From the NCBI GenBank assembly GCA_943330855.2, contig CALQJI020000006.1, forward strand, positions 1 through 64,000: a DNA stretch of 64,000 nucleotides, given 5' to 3'. Made by a program: the position numbers and the translations under genes. The first letter of the stretch is position 1. Every line of letters starts with the position of its first letter. The notes under the pieces are model-generated. The model was not told where the DNA came from and did no database searches. It worked only from the letters and a program-made list of their open reading frames with translations. This document shows positions 47,097 to 56,697 of the stretch, piece by piece. Origin of the DNA: Klebsiella pneumoniae (GTDB lineage: Bacteria > Verrucomicrobiota > Verrucomicrobiia > Limisphaerales > SXTU01).

Positions 47097-47789
47097 TCAC
47101 TTGGTGGCCACCACGCGGACCTCGGCGGCAGGAATGAGCAGATGAGCGAGCGAGCGCGAGCAGCGGAAGCCGACTTCTCCGAGCCTCAGCTTCATCGCCC
47201 ACACGGCGGCCGCGCGGTCGTAGCCGAACTGGCCGAGGGCGGCGGACTCCAGCTTGAAGCCGCATTCGGTCACGAGATTGCCCAGTGTCTGCACGTTCCA
47301 CGAGAAGAGGTGATGGTTCGGCTCGGCGGGGTCGTGGTGGCGGTAGCGGGCTTCTTTCTCGAAGGGCACGTGGAGCAGGAGCTTGCCACCAGGCTTGAGG
47401 ACGCGGCGGATTTCAGCGAGTGAGGCGGCGGGGTTCAGCGCGTGCTCCAGCATGTGGTGGCAAATCACCACATCGGCGGTGGCATCGGTGAGGGCGGCGG
47501 AAGCGGAGAAGAACTCGATGCCCAACTCGCACACGGCTACCTCCACGAAGTCCGACACGTCGAAGCCGAGACGGCGGGCGCACTTGAGTTCCGCCAAGTT
47601 CCAGCCCGCGCCGACGCCGAACTCGACGACGGTGTCGGTGGCGCGGACGTGTGGGGCGAACTTCTCTGCGCGCAGGCGGGCGACCCACGGGAAGGCGGCG
47701 GGCGGGAGGCCGCGTTTGCCTTCGTGGTAGGCGCGTCCGGCGTCGCCTTGGTAGTGGCGAGCGGCGGAGTTTTCCTGCGGGTCTGGCAT
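47097..47789 (-). CDS. SAM-dependent methyltransferase (type 11)
   Basis: The 230-residue protein starts at the ATG at 47789 (MPDPQENSAARHYQ). The Rossmann SAM site is VVEFGVGAGWNLAEL (motif I), followed by DVVICHHMLEHALNPAASL and VLKPGGKLLLHVPFE. Such enzymes methylate sugars or other small molecules in surface-polysaccharide clusters, and here one lies divergent from a second methyltransferase and two glycosyltransferases. The substrate is unknown. The upstream open frame adds 38 residues of low quality. Confidence 0.85.
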   Translation of the reverse strand: MPDPQENSAARHYQGDAGRAYHEGKRGLPPAAFPWVARLRAEKFAPHVRATDTVVEFGVGAGWNLAELKCARRLGFDVSDFVEVAVCELGIEFFSASAALTDATADVVICHHMLEHALNPAASLAEIRRVLKPGGKLLLHVPFEKEARYRHHDPAEPNHHLFSWNVQTLGNLVTECGFKLESAALGQFGYDRAAAVWAMKLRLGEVGFRCSRSLAHLLIPAAEVRVVATK

Positions 47790-47991
47790 GGCCAAATCGT
47801 AGCGGAAGGCATCCAACATTGTCGAACGTGCAAGCGACCGTTTTGGCCGGCCATTCAGCACCTCGAAGCTCGGTTTTGAGTTGGGTAGGGGGCAGCATTT
47901 CACCGCGCTCCGTGGTCAATTTGAGAAGGTTCGACGACGCATCAGTTTTACGCGGGCTTGAATTCGCGCTGCGAAAACGAATTATCTGCTT

Positions 47992-48669
47992 ATGTCGAAC
48001 ACGCAGAAAGAAGAGGTGGCCGCGTTTTACGAAGCACACCACAGCCACGGTAAATACGATTATCTCTACGGCGGCGAGGACCGGAAGGCGATGTTCGTCC
48101 AGCTCGTCGGCACAGGGAAGAGCGTCCTCGAAGTAGGCTGCCGCGCGGGAAATCTCACGCAGCACTTTGCGAAGGGGAACACGGTGGTGGGCGTGGATAT
48201 TGATCGCGCCGCGTTAAAACTCTTTCAGGAACGTCTCGGCTGCCAGGGCCATTGGGTGGACGTGGATGTCGAGCCACTGCCCTTCCCCGACAAGTCCTTC
48301 GACACGGTCGTCTTCTCCGAGGTGATGGAGCACGTGCGGTTCCCACAAAGGGCATTAGGCGAAATCCGCCGCGTGCTCAAGCCCGAGGGTCGCCTCATCG
48401 GATCGGTGCCCAACTCCTTCCGCTTCCGCAATCGCCTGCGCTTCCTCGTGGGGCGGCAATACGAGAGCGACCCGTCGCATTTGCGGCAGTATTCGCACTC
48501 AATTTTGCAGCGCGAACTGGAGCCGCACTTCCATGCAATCGAGATTCATCCCGTGTCCGGGCATTTGCTCGGTGGCGGCAGCACGGGCATTCCCGTATTT
48601 CCGTGGCTGCCCTTCCGCGTGCGGGCGCTGTTCGCGCTGGACCTCGTCTTCGTAGGCACGCCGAAATGA
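47992..48669 (+). CDS. SAM-dependent methyltransferase
   Basis: The 225-residue protein has motif I in VLEVGCRAGNLTQHFA, VVGVDIDR (motif II), FDTVVFSEVMEHVRFPQ and VLKPEGRLIGSVPN. It opens the glycosyltransferase operon: its stop overlaps the next start by ATGA (48666-48669). Likely substrates are nucleotide-sugar or lipid-linked glycan intermediates, by context only. It is divergent from the methyltransferase at 47097 by 202 bp. Confidence 0.87.
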   Translation: MSNTQKEEVAAFYEAHHSHGKYDYLYGGEDRKAMFVQLVGTGKSVLEVGCRAGNLTQHFAKGNTVVGVDIDRAALKLFQERLGCQGHWVDVDVEPLPFPDKSFDTVVFSEVMEHVRFPQRALGEIRRVLKPEGRLIGSVPNSFRFRNRLRFLVGRQYESDPSHLRQYSHSILQRELEPHFHAIEIHPVSGHLLGGGSTGIPVFPWLPFRVRALFALDLVFVGTPK

Positions 48670-49751
48670 AGCTCGCCCTCATCCGCCGCCAATTCTCCGC
48701 CACGGGCGGCGCGGAGCTGTATCTCCAGCGCCTCCTGCAAGCGCTCGTGCGCGGCGGGCATGAGCCGCACCTCTTCGCGGAATCGTGGGACGGCCAGCCC
48801 GAGGGCGTCCACCTCCACGCGGTTCCCGTCAGTGGCAAACGCACGGTGCGCGCCACCCGCTTCGCCGACACCGTGGCCGCCGAGCTGTCGAAGCATTCCT
48901 TCGACGTGACCTTCAGTCTCGAGCGCACGCACCAGCAGGACGTGTATCGCGCGGGCGACGGCGTGCATCGCGTCTGGCTTCAGCGGAGGCAGCAGTTTGC
49001 GCAGTGGTGGCGGCGACCCTTCGCCTGCGCCGGTGCTTTCCACCGGAACATGATGAAGCTGGAGGCGCGCACCTTCGACCCCGCCAACACACGCTACATC
49101 ATCGTCAACTCCAACATGGTGAAGCGCGAGATTCTGGAGAACTTCCCCTTCCCCGCGAACCGCCTCCACCTCGTCCGCAACGGCATTGACCTAGAGCGTT
49201 ACCGGCGCGGCCAGCGCAACGCGACGCGTGAGCGCTTCGGCATCAAGCCCGATGACACGCTGCTGCTCTTTGTCGGCTCCGGCTGGGAACGCAAGGGGCT
49301 GCGATTCGTCCTGCGCGCCTTCCACCGGCTCAAAGCCCCGCGCGTGAAGCTCCTCGTCGTCGGCAAAGGCAAACCGCCCTTCGCCGTGCCGGACGGAGCC
49401 ATCTTCGCGGGGCCGATGGCCGATGTGGAGAACGCCTATGCCGCAGCCGATCTCCTTCTCTTCCTGCCCATCTACGAGCCGTCCTCCAACGTCGTCGCCG
49501 AGGCGCTCGTCTCCGACCTCCCTGTCATCACCAGCTCGCTCAACGGCGCGAGCGAAATCATCACTCCCCGCAAAAACGGAACCGTCATCGCCGACCCACG
49601 TGACACCGAGGCCGTCGCCGATGCTATCCGCTTTTGGATTCTCCAGCGCGGCCGCGCCGAGATGCCACCCAAAGACGAGCTGAGTCTGGAGCGCAACGTG
49701 GAGGAGACCCTCGCCGTGCTGGAGCTGGCGGCACGGGAGAAACAGCGCTGA
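48666..49751 (+). CDS. Glycosyltransferase family 4 protein
   Basis: The 361-residue protein starts at 48666 in an ATGA overlap (MKLALIRRQFSATGGAELYL). The GT-B fold signs are GGAE in the acceptor half, RNGIDLERY, LLLFVGSGWERKGLRF, and the nucleotide-sugar segment YEPSSNVVAEALVSDLPVI. It resembles LPS core heptosyl/glucosyltransferases of the WaaG type. It acts at the cytoplasmic face of the inner membrane. A GT2 gene follows at 10 bp. The sugar specificity is unknown. Confidence 0.9.
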   Translation: MKLALIRRQFSATGGAELYLQRLLQALVRGGHEPHLFAESWDGQPEGVHLHAVPVSGKRTVRATRFADTVAAELSKHSFDVTFSLERTHQQDVYRAGDGVHRVWLQRRQQFAQWWRRPFACAGAFHRNMMKLEARTFDPANTRYIIVNSNMVKREILENFPFPANRLHLVRNGIDLERYRRGQRNATRERFGIKPDDTLLLFVGSGWERKGLRFVLRAFHRLKAPRVKLLVVGKGKPPFAVPDGAIFAGPMADVENAYAAADLLLFLPIYEPSSNVVAEALVSDLPVITSSLNGASEIITPRKNGTVIADPRDTEAVADAIRFWILQRGRAEMPPKDELSLERNVEETLAVLELAAREKQR

Positions 49752-49761
49752 CCTTCGCGCG

Positions 49762-50538
49762 ATGAAGATTTCTTTCTGTCTCATCACGCTGAACGAGGAA
49801 GCCAACCTCCCACGCTGCCTCCGCAGTTGTGCGGACCTCGCTGACGAAATCATCGTCCTCGACTCCGGCAGCACCGATGGCACCGAGCGCATCGCGAAGG
49901 AATTCGGCGCGCGCTTCGAACGGCAGGACTGGCTCGGCTACGTTGGGCAGAAGAACAAGGTGCTCTCCCTCGCCTCCCACGAGTGGGTCTTCAGTATTGA
50001 TGCCGACGAAGAGCTGTCTCCCGAACTCCGCGAGGACCTCCGTCGCCTGAAACTTACCGAGCCGGCCAGCGAACTCAGCGGCTGGTCGCTGCCCCGCTGC
50101 GTCCTTTATGACGGCCGCTGGATTCGCCACGGCGACTGGTATCCCGACCGCCTCGTGCGCCTCTTCCGCCGCGACCGAGCGCACTTCGCCGGCGGCAAGG
50201 TCCACGAGCGGCTCGAACTCACCGGCCCCATCGCGCGCCTCACCAGCGACCTTTACCACCATAGCTTCCGCGACGCCGCCGACCACTGGGCGCGCTGTCA
50301 AAAATACGCCCGCCTCTGGGCCGAGACGCAACACGAGCTGGGCAGGACCGCCAGCCCGCTCGCGCCCCTCTTGCGCTCCGCCTTCCGTTGGTTCCGCGGC
50401 TACGTGCTCAAGCGCGGCTTCCTGGACGGCTCGCACGGCTGGCGCATCGCCGGCTTCTGCGCCCGCGAAGTCGCGTTGAAATACCGTCTACTCCGCGAGC
50501 TACACGCCGCGGCGCCCAAGCCCACCGCCAAACACTAA
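49762..50538 (+). CDS. Glycosyltransferase family 2 protein (WaaE/KdtX-like)
   Basis: The 258-residue protein starts ISFCLITLNEEANLPRCLRS. It has DEIIVLDSGSTDGTERIAK and the DxD-type motif FSIDADEELS, then DRLVRLFRRDRAHFAGGKVH, matching LPS-core beta-1,4-glucosyltransferases of the WaaE type. It lies 10 bp downstream of the GT4 gene. The cluster probably builds the core of a lipopolysaccharide or related surface glycan. The open reading covers the family's usual length. Confidence 0.88.
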   Translation: MKISFCLITLNEEANLPRCLRSCADLADEIIVLDSGSTDGTERIAKEFGARFERQDWLGYVGQKNKVLSLASHEWVFSIDADEELSPELREDLRRLKLTEPASELSGWSLPRCVLYDGRWIRHGDWYPDRLVRLFRRDRAHFAGGKVHERLELTGPIARLTSDLYHHSFRDAADHWARCQKYARLWAETQHELGRTASPLAPLLRSAFRWFRGYVLKRGFLDGSHGWRIAGFCAREVALKYRLLRELHAAAPKPTAKH

Positions 50539-50547
50539 TCCGCCCCC

Positions 50548-51081
50548 ATGCTCCCCTACCTCCTCGTCACGCTCGCGGTCGTCGTCATCATCCTCATCGT
50601 CGCGGCGATGCAACCTGCGGAATTCCAACTCAGCCGCTCCATCCACATCACAGCCGCCCCCGCCGCAGTCTTTGCGCAAGTGAATGACCTTCACCGCTGG
50701 GCCGCGTGGTCGCCGTGGGCGAAGCTCGATCCCACGATGCAGACCACTCACACCGGGGCCGCCGCTGGCCCCGGAGCCATCTATCAGTGGACGGGGAATT
50801 CCAAGGTTGGCGCGGGCCGCATGACCGTTCTCGATAGTCGGGCACCCGAGCTCGTCCGCATCAAACTCGAGTTCCTCAAACCCTTCGCCGCCACCAACAC
50901 CACCGAGTTCACCTTCGCATCGGAAGGCAACCGCACCGCCGTGATGTGGCGCATGAGCGGCACAAACAATTTCATGGCCAAAGCCTTCGGCCTCTTCGTG
51001 AGCATCGAGAAGCTGGTCGGCCGCGACTTCGAGAAAGGCTTGGCGCAACTGAAGTCCGTGGTGGAAACCTCGAAGTCGTGA
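50548..51081 (+). CDS. SRPBCC-family membrane-anchored protein
   Basis: The 177-residue protein has an N-terminal membrane anchor (LLVTLAVVVIILIVAAMQP). A START/polyketide-cyclase-like domain follows: FQLSRSIHITAAPAAVFAQV, LHRWAAWSPWAKLDP and a helix near FEKGLAQLKSVVE. The fold binds hydrophobic ligands; the ligand is unknown. It is 9 bp downstream of the GT2 gene, so it may be co-transcribed, but functional linkage to glycan synthesis is not shown. Confidence 0.8.
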   Translation: MLPYLLVTLAVVVIILIVAAMQPAEFQLSRSIHITAAPAAVFAQVNDLHRWAAWSPWAKLDPTMQTTHTGAAAGPGAIYQWTGNSKVGAGRMTVLDSRAPELVRIKLEFLKPFAATNTTEFTFASEGNRTAVMWRMSGTNNFMAKAFGLFVSIEKLVGRDFEKGLAQLKSVVETSKS

Positions 51082-51194
51082 ACCGACTTTGTTGCGCATT
51101 GGGGCGACTCCCCTCCCAGCCTAAATTCCCGTTGCAACGCCCCCTGCCCCGCTCATTCTGAATCGGTCCGCCGTCAAACGCCCCACGCCAGCAA

Positions 51195-52040
51195 ATGGAT
51201 TTAGTCGGACAGATTAAACAGCTCGCCGAAAAATGCCTCGCCCGCCTCACGGGCGACGCTGCGCAAGCGATGTCCCCCGAGGAGCGAGCCCTACGTGACA
51301 CCATCACACAAAGCGAGGGCACACTCGGCCCCGCGCACCCCGAAACCCTCGCGCTGCTCAGTCAACTGGCCTCCGGCCTCCGCCAGCTTGGCAGCCTCGC
51401 CGAGGCCGCCACCCTACTCAATCGCGTCCTCGAAGCCCACGAGCGCACCCTCGGCCCCGACCACCCCGACACGCTCACAAGCCAGCACGAACTCGGCAGC
51501 CTGCTCGCCGACCAAGGCTACGCCGTGGATGCCGAGGTCCTCCTGCGCAGCGCCGCCGACGGCCGTGAACGGGCCCTCGGCCCAAACCATCCCGACACCC
51601 TCACCAGCCTCAGCCGCATCGTCACCCTGCTGGCAGCACGCGGCGACATCGAGAATGCGCTCCTTCTCTGCAAACACGTCGTGGCCATCCGCCAGCGCGT
51701 GCTGGAGCCGGATGATCCCGACACCCTCACCAGCTTCGACCAACTCGCGAGCCTGCTCTACGACCAAGGCGATTTCGCCGCCGCCGAGCCGCACTGCCGC
51801 CGCACCTTGAGCTTGCGCGACCGCATCCTCGGCCCCGAGCACCCCGACTCCGGCATCGCCGCACACCGCCTCTCCCTCGTCCTCCGCGCCAGCGGACGCG
51901 GCACAAAAGCCCTGCCCTTGGCCGAGCGCGCCGAGCGCGTCCTGCGCGCCACCCTCGGCGACGACAACACCTGGACCCAAGCCGCCGCCGCGAACCTCAA
52001 CGAAATCCGCGCCCAGTTCGGCATCAAGCTGAAAGAGTAG
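51195..52040 (+). CDS. Kinesin-light-chain-type TPR protein
   Basis: The 281-residue protein consists of five to six 42-residue tetratricopeptide units with the signature LGPDHPDTLTS, plus variants LGPNHPDTLTS, LEPDDPDTLTS and LGPEHPDSG. There is no signal peptide, so it is a cytoplasmic protein-protein interaction scaffold. The partner is not indicated by neighbours. It ends just before a terminator-like hairpin shared with the convergent DUF1501 gene. Confidence 0.85.
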   Translation: MDLVGQIKQLAEKCLARLTGDAAQAMSPEERALRDTITQSEGTLGPAHPETLALLSQLASGLRQLGSLAEAATLLNRVLEAHERTLGPDHPDTLTSQHELGSLLADQGYAVDAEVLLRSAADGRERALGPNHPDTLTSLSRIVTLLAARGDIENALLLCKHVVAIRQRVLEPDDPDTLTSFDQLASLLYDQGDFAAAEPHCRRTLSLRDRILGPEHPDSGIAAHRLSLVLRASGRGTKALPLAERAERVLRATLGDDNTWTQAAAANLNEIRAQFGIKLKE

Positions 52041-52044
52041 CCGC

Positions 52045-52098
52045 CGAGGTAAGGAGGCGGAGAGATTGAAACGCGAACCGGTCCGCCTCCGCACCTCG
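52045..52098. terminator. Bidirectional terminator-like stem between convergent genes
   Basis: CGAGGTAAGGAGGCGGA (52045-52061) pairs with TCCGCCTCCGCACCTCG (52082-52098): 17 bp with two mismatches and a 20-nt loop. It fits exactly between the TPR stop (52040) and the DUF1501 stop (52103). It lacks a T-run. Confidence 0.5.
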
Positions 52099-52102
52099 AC
52101 GC

Positions 52103-53548
52103 CTACGTGGGTTTGCCAATCAGCCCGCTAACAACTCGAGCCCCGCTGACTTCGGCATCGGTCAGCGTCTCGTTGCGACCGTGGTGGCGGAAGGTGACTC
52201 GCTCGTGGTCCAAGCCGAGTTGGTGCAACAACGTCGCGTGCAGGTCCGGGATGCTCACGCGGTCACGCACAGCGCGGTAGCCGAAGTCATCCGTCGCGCC
52301 GTGAATGTGGCCGCGCTTGAAGCCGCCGCCCGCCAGCAGCAGCGAGAACGCGTGGCGGTTGTGGTCGCGGCCCATGCCGTTCTGCGAGACGGGTTGTCGG
52401 CCGAACTCGCCGGCCCAGATGACGATGGTGTTCTCCAGCAGCCCGCGCGCTTTCAGGTCGCGGATGAGTGCGGCGGACGGCAGGTCGGTCATCGCGGCGA
52501 TGTCGGCGATTTCCGTGTCCACATTGCGGTGCGAATCCCACGGTTGGATAAAGGGCTTGATGGGCGTGAAGACCTGCACGAAACGCACGCCCGCCTCGAC
52601 GAGCCGTCGCGCGGCGAGGCAGCGCTGGCCGTAGCTGCGTGTGACCGGGTCGTCGAGGCCGTAGAGCTGGCGCGTGGCCTGGCTCTCCGTATCAAGTTTG
52701 AAGGCGTCGGTCGCCGCGAGCTGCATCCGGGCGGCCAGTTCGTAGTTCTGGAGGCGCGCTTCCAACTCAGGTTCGCCGGGGAAGGCTTGTTGATGGCGGC
52801 GGTTCAGTTTGGCGAGCAGTTCAAGCTGGGCGCGGCGTGACTCCGCCGCGACGGGCTGAGCGGGATGCAAGTTGAGCACCGGCGCACCGCGTGTGCTGAA
52901 CTCCGTGCCGCGATGCACGGCGGGGAGCCAGCCATTCTGCCACAGCAGTTGCCCGTGCGTGCTGTAACCCTCCGGGTCGCGGAGCACGACGTAGGCGGGG
53001 AGGTTTTGATTCTCCGTGCCCAGCGCGTAGCTCACCCACGAGCCGAGCGAGGGGCGGCCCATGAAGATTTTCCCGGTGCTCAAAAGGATGAGCGCTTCCC
53101 CGTGGTTGTTGTGCTCGCTGTGCATCGAGCGCACGAGGGTCATTTCGTCAGCGAGGGCGGCGAGGTTCGGGAGCGCGTCGCTGATTTCCATGCCGCATTG
53201 ACCGCGGGCTCGAAAGCGCCACGGGCTGCCGAGGATGCGATTGGCCTCGCTGCCTTTCTGAAACATCTCGACGCGCTCGGCGTGCGGATGGCCATCGAAT
53301 TTTCCCAACGCGGGCTTGGGGTCAAAGAGGTCCATCTGGCTCGGCCCGCCGACTTGAGTGAGGAAGATAACGGACTTTGCAGGCGGGGTGAGCGCGGAGG
53401 GCTTCGGTGTGAAGGGCGAAACGGCGGCACCAGCAGCGCCGGCGAGCAGTGCGGCCATCGCCAGCGCGCCGAATCCCAACGCGCCCGCGCGGAGGACCGC
53501 ACGGCGGGAGAACTCCGTCGCACTGGTAGGGTTGAGTGCGCGCTTCAC
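52103..53548 (-). CDS. Tat-exported DUF1501 protein (third of three)
   Basis: The 481-residue protein has a twin-arginine signal (FSRRAVLRAGALGFGALAMA). Family blocks are FLTQVGGPSQMDLFDPKPAL, SEHNNHGEALILLSTG, VIWAGEFGRQPVSQNGMGRD and HAFSLLLAGGGFKRGHIHGA. Its start overlaps the DUF1553 gene's stop by four bases (53545-53548), so the pair is translationally coupled, stronger evidence of joint function than at the first cluster. The extracytoplasmic activity is unknown. Confidence 0.9.
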   Translation of the reverse strand: MKRALNPTSATEFSRRAVLRAGALGFGALAMAALLAGAAGAAVSPFTPKPSALTPPAKSVIFLTQVGGPSQMDLFDPKPALGKFDGHPHAERVEMFQKGSEANRILGSPWRFRARGQCGMEISDALPNLAALADEMTLVRSMHSEHNNHGEALILLSTGKIFMGRPSLGSWVSYALGTENQNLPAYVVLRDPEGYSTHGQLLWQNGWLPAVHRGTEFSTRGAPVLNLHPAQPVAAESRRAQLELLAKLNRRHQQAFPGEPELEARLQNYELAARMQLAATDAFKLDTESQATRQLYGLDDPVTRSYGQRCLAARRLVEAGVRFVQVFTPIKPFIQPWDSHRNVDTEIADIAAMTDLPSAALIRDLKARGLLENTIVIWAGEFGRQPVSQNGMGRDHNRHAFSLLLAGGGFKRGHIHGATDDFGYRAVRDRVSIPDLHATLLHQLGLDHERVTFRHHGRNETLTDAEVSGARVVSGLIGKPT

Positions 53549-55998
53549 GGGATAGAGAGGAACTCGCTCGTATTAAGCAGCGTGTGGCAGACGTGCGCGA
53601 GCGCGGCTTCGCGGGCGGCTGGAAGGTTCGCTCCGCTCGTGAGCTGGCGCACACCTTCGCGCTCGGCGAGGGCGTGGCACCAGCGGGTTTCCTCGCCGGT
53701 GGGTGCCCGACCGAGGGCCAGGGCGAAGGCGAGTTCAATTCGCGCGACCGTGTCGGGCTGCGCCACACAGACCCGAGCGGCGAGGCCTTGGGCGCGCTCG
53801 ATGACGAACGGGTCGTTCAACAAGGTGAGCGACTGTGACACGCTCGCGGCAGCGGGCCGGCGGAGACAGTTCGCGTTGAGGACTGGCTGGTCAAAGGCGG
53901 ACAACAGCGAGGGGTGGTATGTGCGGCGTTGCAGCAGGTAAAGGCTGCGGCGGAAGGCGTCCTCGGGGCGGACGAGCTTCTGGCTGGAAATGCCAACAGT
54001 GCCGTCGGAGCGGACCTCCGTGATGACAGGCGGGCCACCCGCACGGAGGTCTAGCTGGCCGCTGACGGCGAGAAGGGAGTCACGGACCATCTCGGATTCG
54101 AGGCGGCGGAGGCGCTGGTGCCAGAGGCGGTCGTTGGCAGGGTCCGCCCGCTGGGCGCGCGCGGCGAGGGGCGGGTCGGCGACGGTCGAGCTGCTTTGTT
54201 GATAGGTGGACGAATAAACGAGGAGGCGAATCATCGGCTTCAGCTGCCAGCCGTTGCGGATGAACTCTGCGGCCAGCCAGTCGAGCAGCTCGGGGTGCGT
54301 GGGGCGCGCGCCGGAGACGCCGAGGTTCGCGCTGGTCTCGACGAGGCCGCGCCCGAAGAGCTGTTGCCAGACGCGGTTCATGAGCACGCGGGCGACGAGC
54401 GCGGCAGCGGGGCTGTCGGGGGCCGTGAGTTGTTGCGCGAGCGCGAGGCGGCGACCGCTGGTGGGCCCGGTAGGGTGAGACTCCGTCGAACCCTTTTTGC
54501 CGACGGAGGAGGCGCGCGCAGAGCGTGTTTCTGGGCTGGGCGTGACCCGGCCCGATATGCTCGCTGCACTCGGCTCGCTGCGCTCGAGTTGGGGCTCGAC
54601 GGAGTCTCGCCCTACCGGTCGGTGGGGAGCGCGGAGCAGCACGGGGAGCGCGGGCTGAACTTCCTCGGCGGGCTTGGCGAACTCGCCGCGGCGGAGGACA
54701 TGGACGGGCGTGGGCTTGGCGGTGTCGAAGACGGCGTGGATTTGCGGCGGAATGGGGCGGCGGGCGTTGACGGCGGCGATGGCCTGGTCGAGCCGCTCCC
54801 ACTCGGCTTTGTCCGGCGCGGTGAGCGTGGCGCGGACTTCGTCGGTCGTCACGCGGAGCAGTCGCTCGAAGCGGCCCACGAGGCGGCGGTGGTCCTCGTT
54901 GCGCTTCTCGAAAGGTGTGCGCGCGGCGAGCTTGGCCTCAGCTCGGAGTTCCGCCGGGATGCGAGGCAGCCGGGTTTCGAGCAACTGGTCGCGATAGCGG
55001 TCGCGGAGGGTCTGTTGCTGTTGCTTGAGGGCCTTGAGCTCGGTGTCCAGCGCGGCGAGCTGCTGGGCGTGAGCGGGTTGCGCGGCCTTCGGCAGGTCGG
55101 TGAGCACGCGGTCCTTGGGGCGCAGCCAGGCTTGCGGGTTGAAGGCGGGCGCAAAGTGGGCGACGAAGCTGAAGTAGTCGCGCTGGGTGAGCGGTTCGTA
55201 TTTGTGGTCGTGGCAGCGGGCGCAATTGAGCGTGATGCCGAGGAGGTTGGCGGCGACGGTTTCGGTGGTTTCCTGAAGAATGAGGTGGTGGATGTCGGGC
55301 GTGTTCGTCTCGTCGGCATCAGTCGTGTCTGGGGCGACTCGCAGGAAACCGGTGGCGGTAAGGAGCGTGCGCATCTCGGCGTTGAAAGCGTCGGCTCCAC
55401 GCCAGTCCACAATCTCGTCGCCGGCGAGTTGTTCGAGAAGGAAGCGGTCGAATGGTTTGTCCGCGTTGAAGGCAGCAATGACGTAGTCACGATAGCGCCA
55501 CTTGTCAGCGGCGACGGGGACGTTGATGGGATCGTTGTCATGGTCCAACACATCCACGTAACTGACGGCATCCAACCACCAACGGCCCCATCGCTCGCCG
55601 AACTCAGGTGAGTTGAGGAGCCGCTCGACGGCGCGGTTCACACTTTCCCGCTTTCCCGCATTCCCACTTTCTCCCCGGGCAGGTGGGAGGGGGAGAGCAA
55701 CTACCTCCTCCGCTGTGGGTGGTAGGCCGGTGAGGTCGAAGGTGAGGCGGCGGAGCAGCGTGTTGACAGGCGCGGCGGGGGAGAGGTGGAGGCCGGCGGT
55801 TTCGAGTCGGGCGACTATGAATGCGTCCACGGGGTTGTGGACGCGGGAGGCGTCTTTGACGGCGGGGATGGTTTGCGGGGCAAGCGGCTGGAAGGCCCAA
55901 TGGGTTGAAGTGGCTGAGGCTGTCACGCCTTCGCTGCGACCCGTAAGCCAAAGCAGCCCGCACAAGGCGAAGCGCGCGAGATGTTGCCGAGGTCGCAT
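53545..55998 (-). CDS. Secreted DUF1549/DUF1553 protein with in-frame repeat insertions
   Basis: The 817-residue protein starts at the ATG at 55998 ([20 protein letters not shown]); a GTG at 56061 is less likely. DUF1549 carries [35 protein letters not shown] and a heme-like [11 protein letters not shown] (Cys259, Cys262, His263). DUF1553 carries [16 protein letters not shown] and [17 protein letters not shown]. It is much longer than its paralogue (620 residues) because of a coiled, Gln/Leu-rich middle and two repeat-derived segments: the palindrome at 54468-54617 and a tandem tract at 55641-55676. It is coupled to the third DUF1501 gene. Confidence 0.9.
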   Translation of the reverse strand: MRPRQHLARFALCGLLWLTGRSEGVTASATSTHWAFQPLAPQTIPAVKDASRVHNPVDAFIVARLETAGLHLSPAAPVNTLLRRLTFDLTGLPPTAEEVVALPLPPARGESGNAGKRESVNRAVERLLNSPEFGERWGRWWLDAVSYVDVLDHDNDPINVPVAADKWRYRDYVIAAFNADKPFDRFLLEQLAGDEIVDWRGADAFNAEMRTLLTATGFLRVAPDTTDADETNTPDIHHLILQETTETVAANLLGITLNCARCHDHKYEPLTQRDYFSFVAHFAPAFNPQAWLRPKDRVLTDLPKAAQPAHAQQLAALDTELKALKQQQQTLRDRYRDQLLETRLPRIPAELRAEAKLAARTPFEKRNEDHRRLVGRFERLLRVTTDEVRATLTAPDKAEWERLDQAIAAVNARRPIPPQIHAVFDTAKPTPVHVLRRGEFAKPAEEVQPALPVLLRAPHRPVGRDSVEPQLERSEPSAASISGRVTPSPETRSARASSVGKKGSTESHPTGPTSGRRLALAQQLTAPDSPAAALVARVLMNRVWQQLFGRGLVETSANLGVSGARPTHPELLDWLAAEFIRNGWQLKPMIRLLVYSSTYQQSSSTVADPPLAARAQRADPANDRLWHQRLRRLESEMVRDSLLAVSGQLDLRAGGPPVITEVRSDGTVGISSQKLVRPEDAFRRSLYLLQRRTYHPSLLSAFDQPVLNANCLRRPAAASVSQSLTLLNDPFVIERAQGLAARVCVAQPDTVARIELAFALALGRAPTGEETRWCHALAEREGVRQLTSGANLPAAREAALAHVCHTLLNTSEFLSIP
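54468..54617. repeat. 150-bp in-frame palindromic insertion in the DUF1553 gene
   Basis: The left arm CGGTAGGGTGAGACTCCGTC (from 54468) and the right arm ending GACGGAGTCTCGCCCTACCG (to 54617) are reverse complements over about 27 bp with three mismatches. The unit spans exactly 50 codons and adds a Ser/Arg/Glu-rich stretch (about residues 461-511) absent from the paralogue at 32589-34451. Confidence 0.85.
55641..55676. repeat. Short degenerate tandem tract inside the DUF1549 domain
   Basis: Units of eight to nine bases around CTTTCCCGC, ATTCCCAC and TTTCTCCCC repeat about four times. They encode a [13 protein letters not shown] segment between the usual TAEEV helix and [13 protein letters not shown], longer than in the paralogue. 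Confidence 0.55.
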
Positions 55999-56151
55999 GG
56001 TGGCTTGAGTCGCGGGAAGTTTCGCGACCGCGACGGCGAAAGCAACGGAGAGTTTTCCCACGGCTCGCAGCAGGCGGCTGCAAGCACGACGGGAGTTAGG
56101 CTGCTCCCCTCGTGGCGAAGCGGCTGCGGACGTGGGCGTCCGCGCTTCATC

Positions 56152-56655
56152 TCACTTGCCGCGCTTCGGAGATTTCTCAGCGGCCTCGCGGCAGGCGTCG
56201 GCGACAGCGGCGAGCTGGGTGAGGAAGCCTTCGCGTTCGCCTTCGGGCACCACGGTGAGGACGCTGGCTTGCAGGCCGATGGCGAGTTCGCGCAGTTGTT
56301 TGTAGAGGCGTTTGCCCTCGGGCTTCACGCGGATGCGATAGGCGCGGCGGTCCTTCTCGTGCGGCAGGCGCTCAATCCAGCCGGCGGCTTCCATGCGCTC
56401 GACGAGGGACGCGATGGTGTTCGGGTCGCTGCTCATCAGCTTGGTCAACTCGCCTTGCGTGATGCCCTTCGCGTCGGCCTCGGTGAGGCAGCGGAGCGCG
56501 GTGAACTGGTCGGGCGTCGCGCCCGTGCCCGCGATGCGGCGGCGGAAGGCCTGGTTCAAGCCATACCACGCGCGGCGCAACAGCGGAGGCAGCCGACGAC
56601 GGTCGGGCGAGTCAATGGGCTGGGCTGGGGGCGTTGAATTTGGGCGGGTGGCCAT
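56152..56655 (-). CDS. MarR-family transcriptional regulator
   Basis: The 167-residue protein starts at the ATG at 56655 (MATRPNSTPP). The winged helix-turn-helix shows TPDQFTALRCLTEADAKG, ITQGELTKLMSSDPNTIASL (recognition helix) and WIERLPHEKDRRAYRIRV, the classical wing. MarR proteins usually repress a divergent operon and lift off on ligand binding. The divergent genes are two PQQ-type propellers and an ANL enzyme, so these are the likely targets. A candidate operator is at 56679-56697. Confidence 0.88.
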   Translation of the reverse strand: MATRPNSTPPAQPIDSPDRRRLPPLLRRAWYGLNQAFRRRIAGTGATPDQFTALRCLTEADAKGITQGELTKLMSSDPNTIASLVERMEAAGWIERLPHEKDRRAYRIRVKPEGKRLYKQLRELAIGLQASVLTVVPEGEREGFLTQLAAVADACREAAEKSPKRGK

Positions 56656-56678
56656 AGGTCGGAAACCAGTGTGCAGAT

Positions 56679-56697
56679 AATACGTGTCCGTAGTATT
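56679..56697. promoter_or_regulatory. Candidate MarR operator
   Basis: AATAC and GTATT are 5-bp inverted arms around GTGTCCGTA, 24 bp upstream of the marR start and about 120 bp upstream of the propeller gene. Size and position fit a MarR-dimer site. The site is more AT-rich than its surroundings. Confidence 0.4.

Noticed and set aside
48252-48665. Upstream extension of the GT4 frame
   Set aside because: It lies within the methyltransferase gene in another frame; the ATGA overlap at 48666 gives a natural start.
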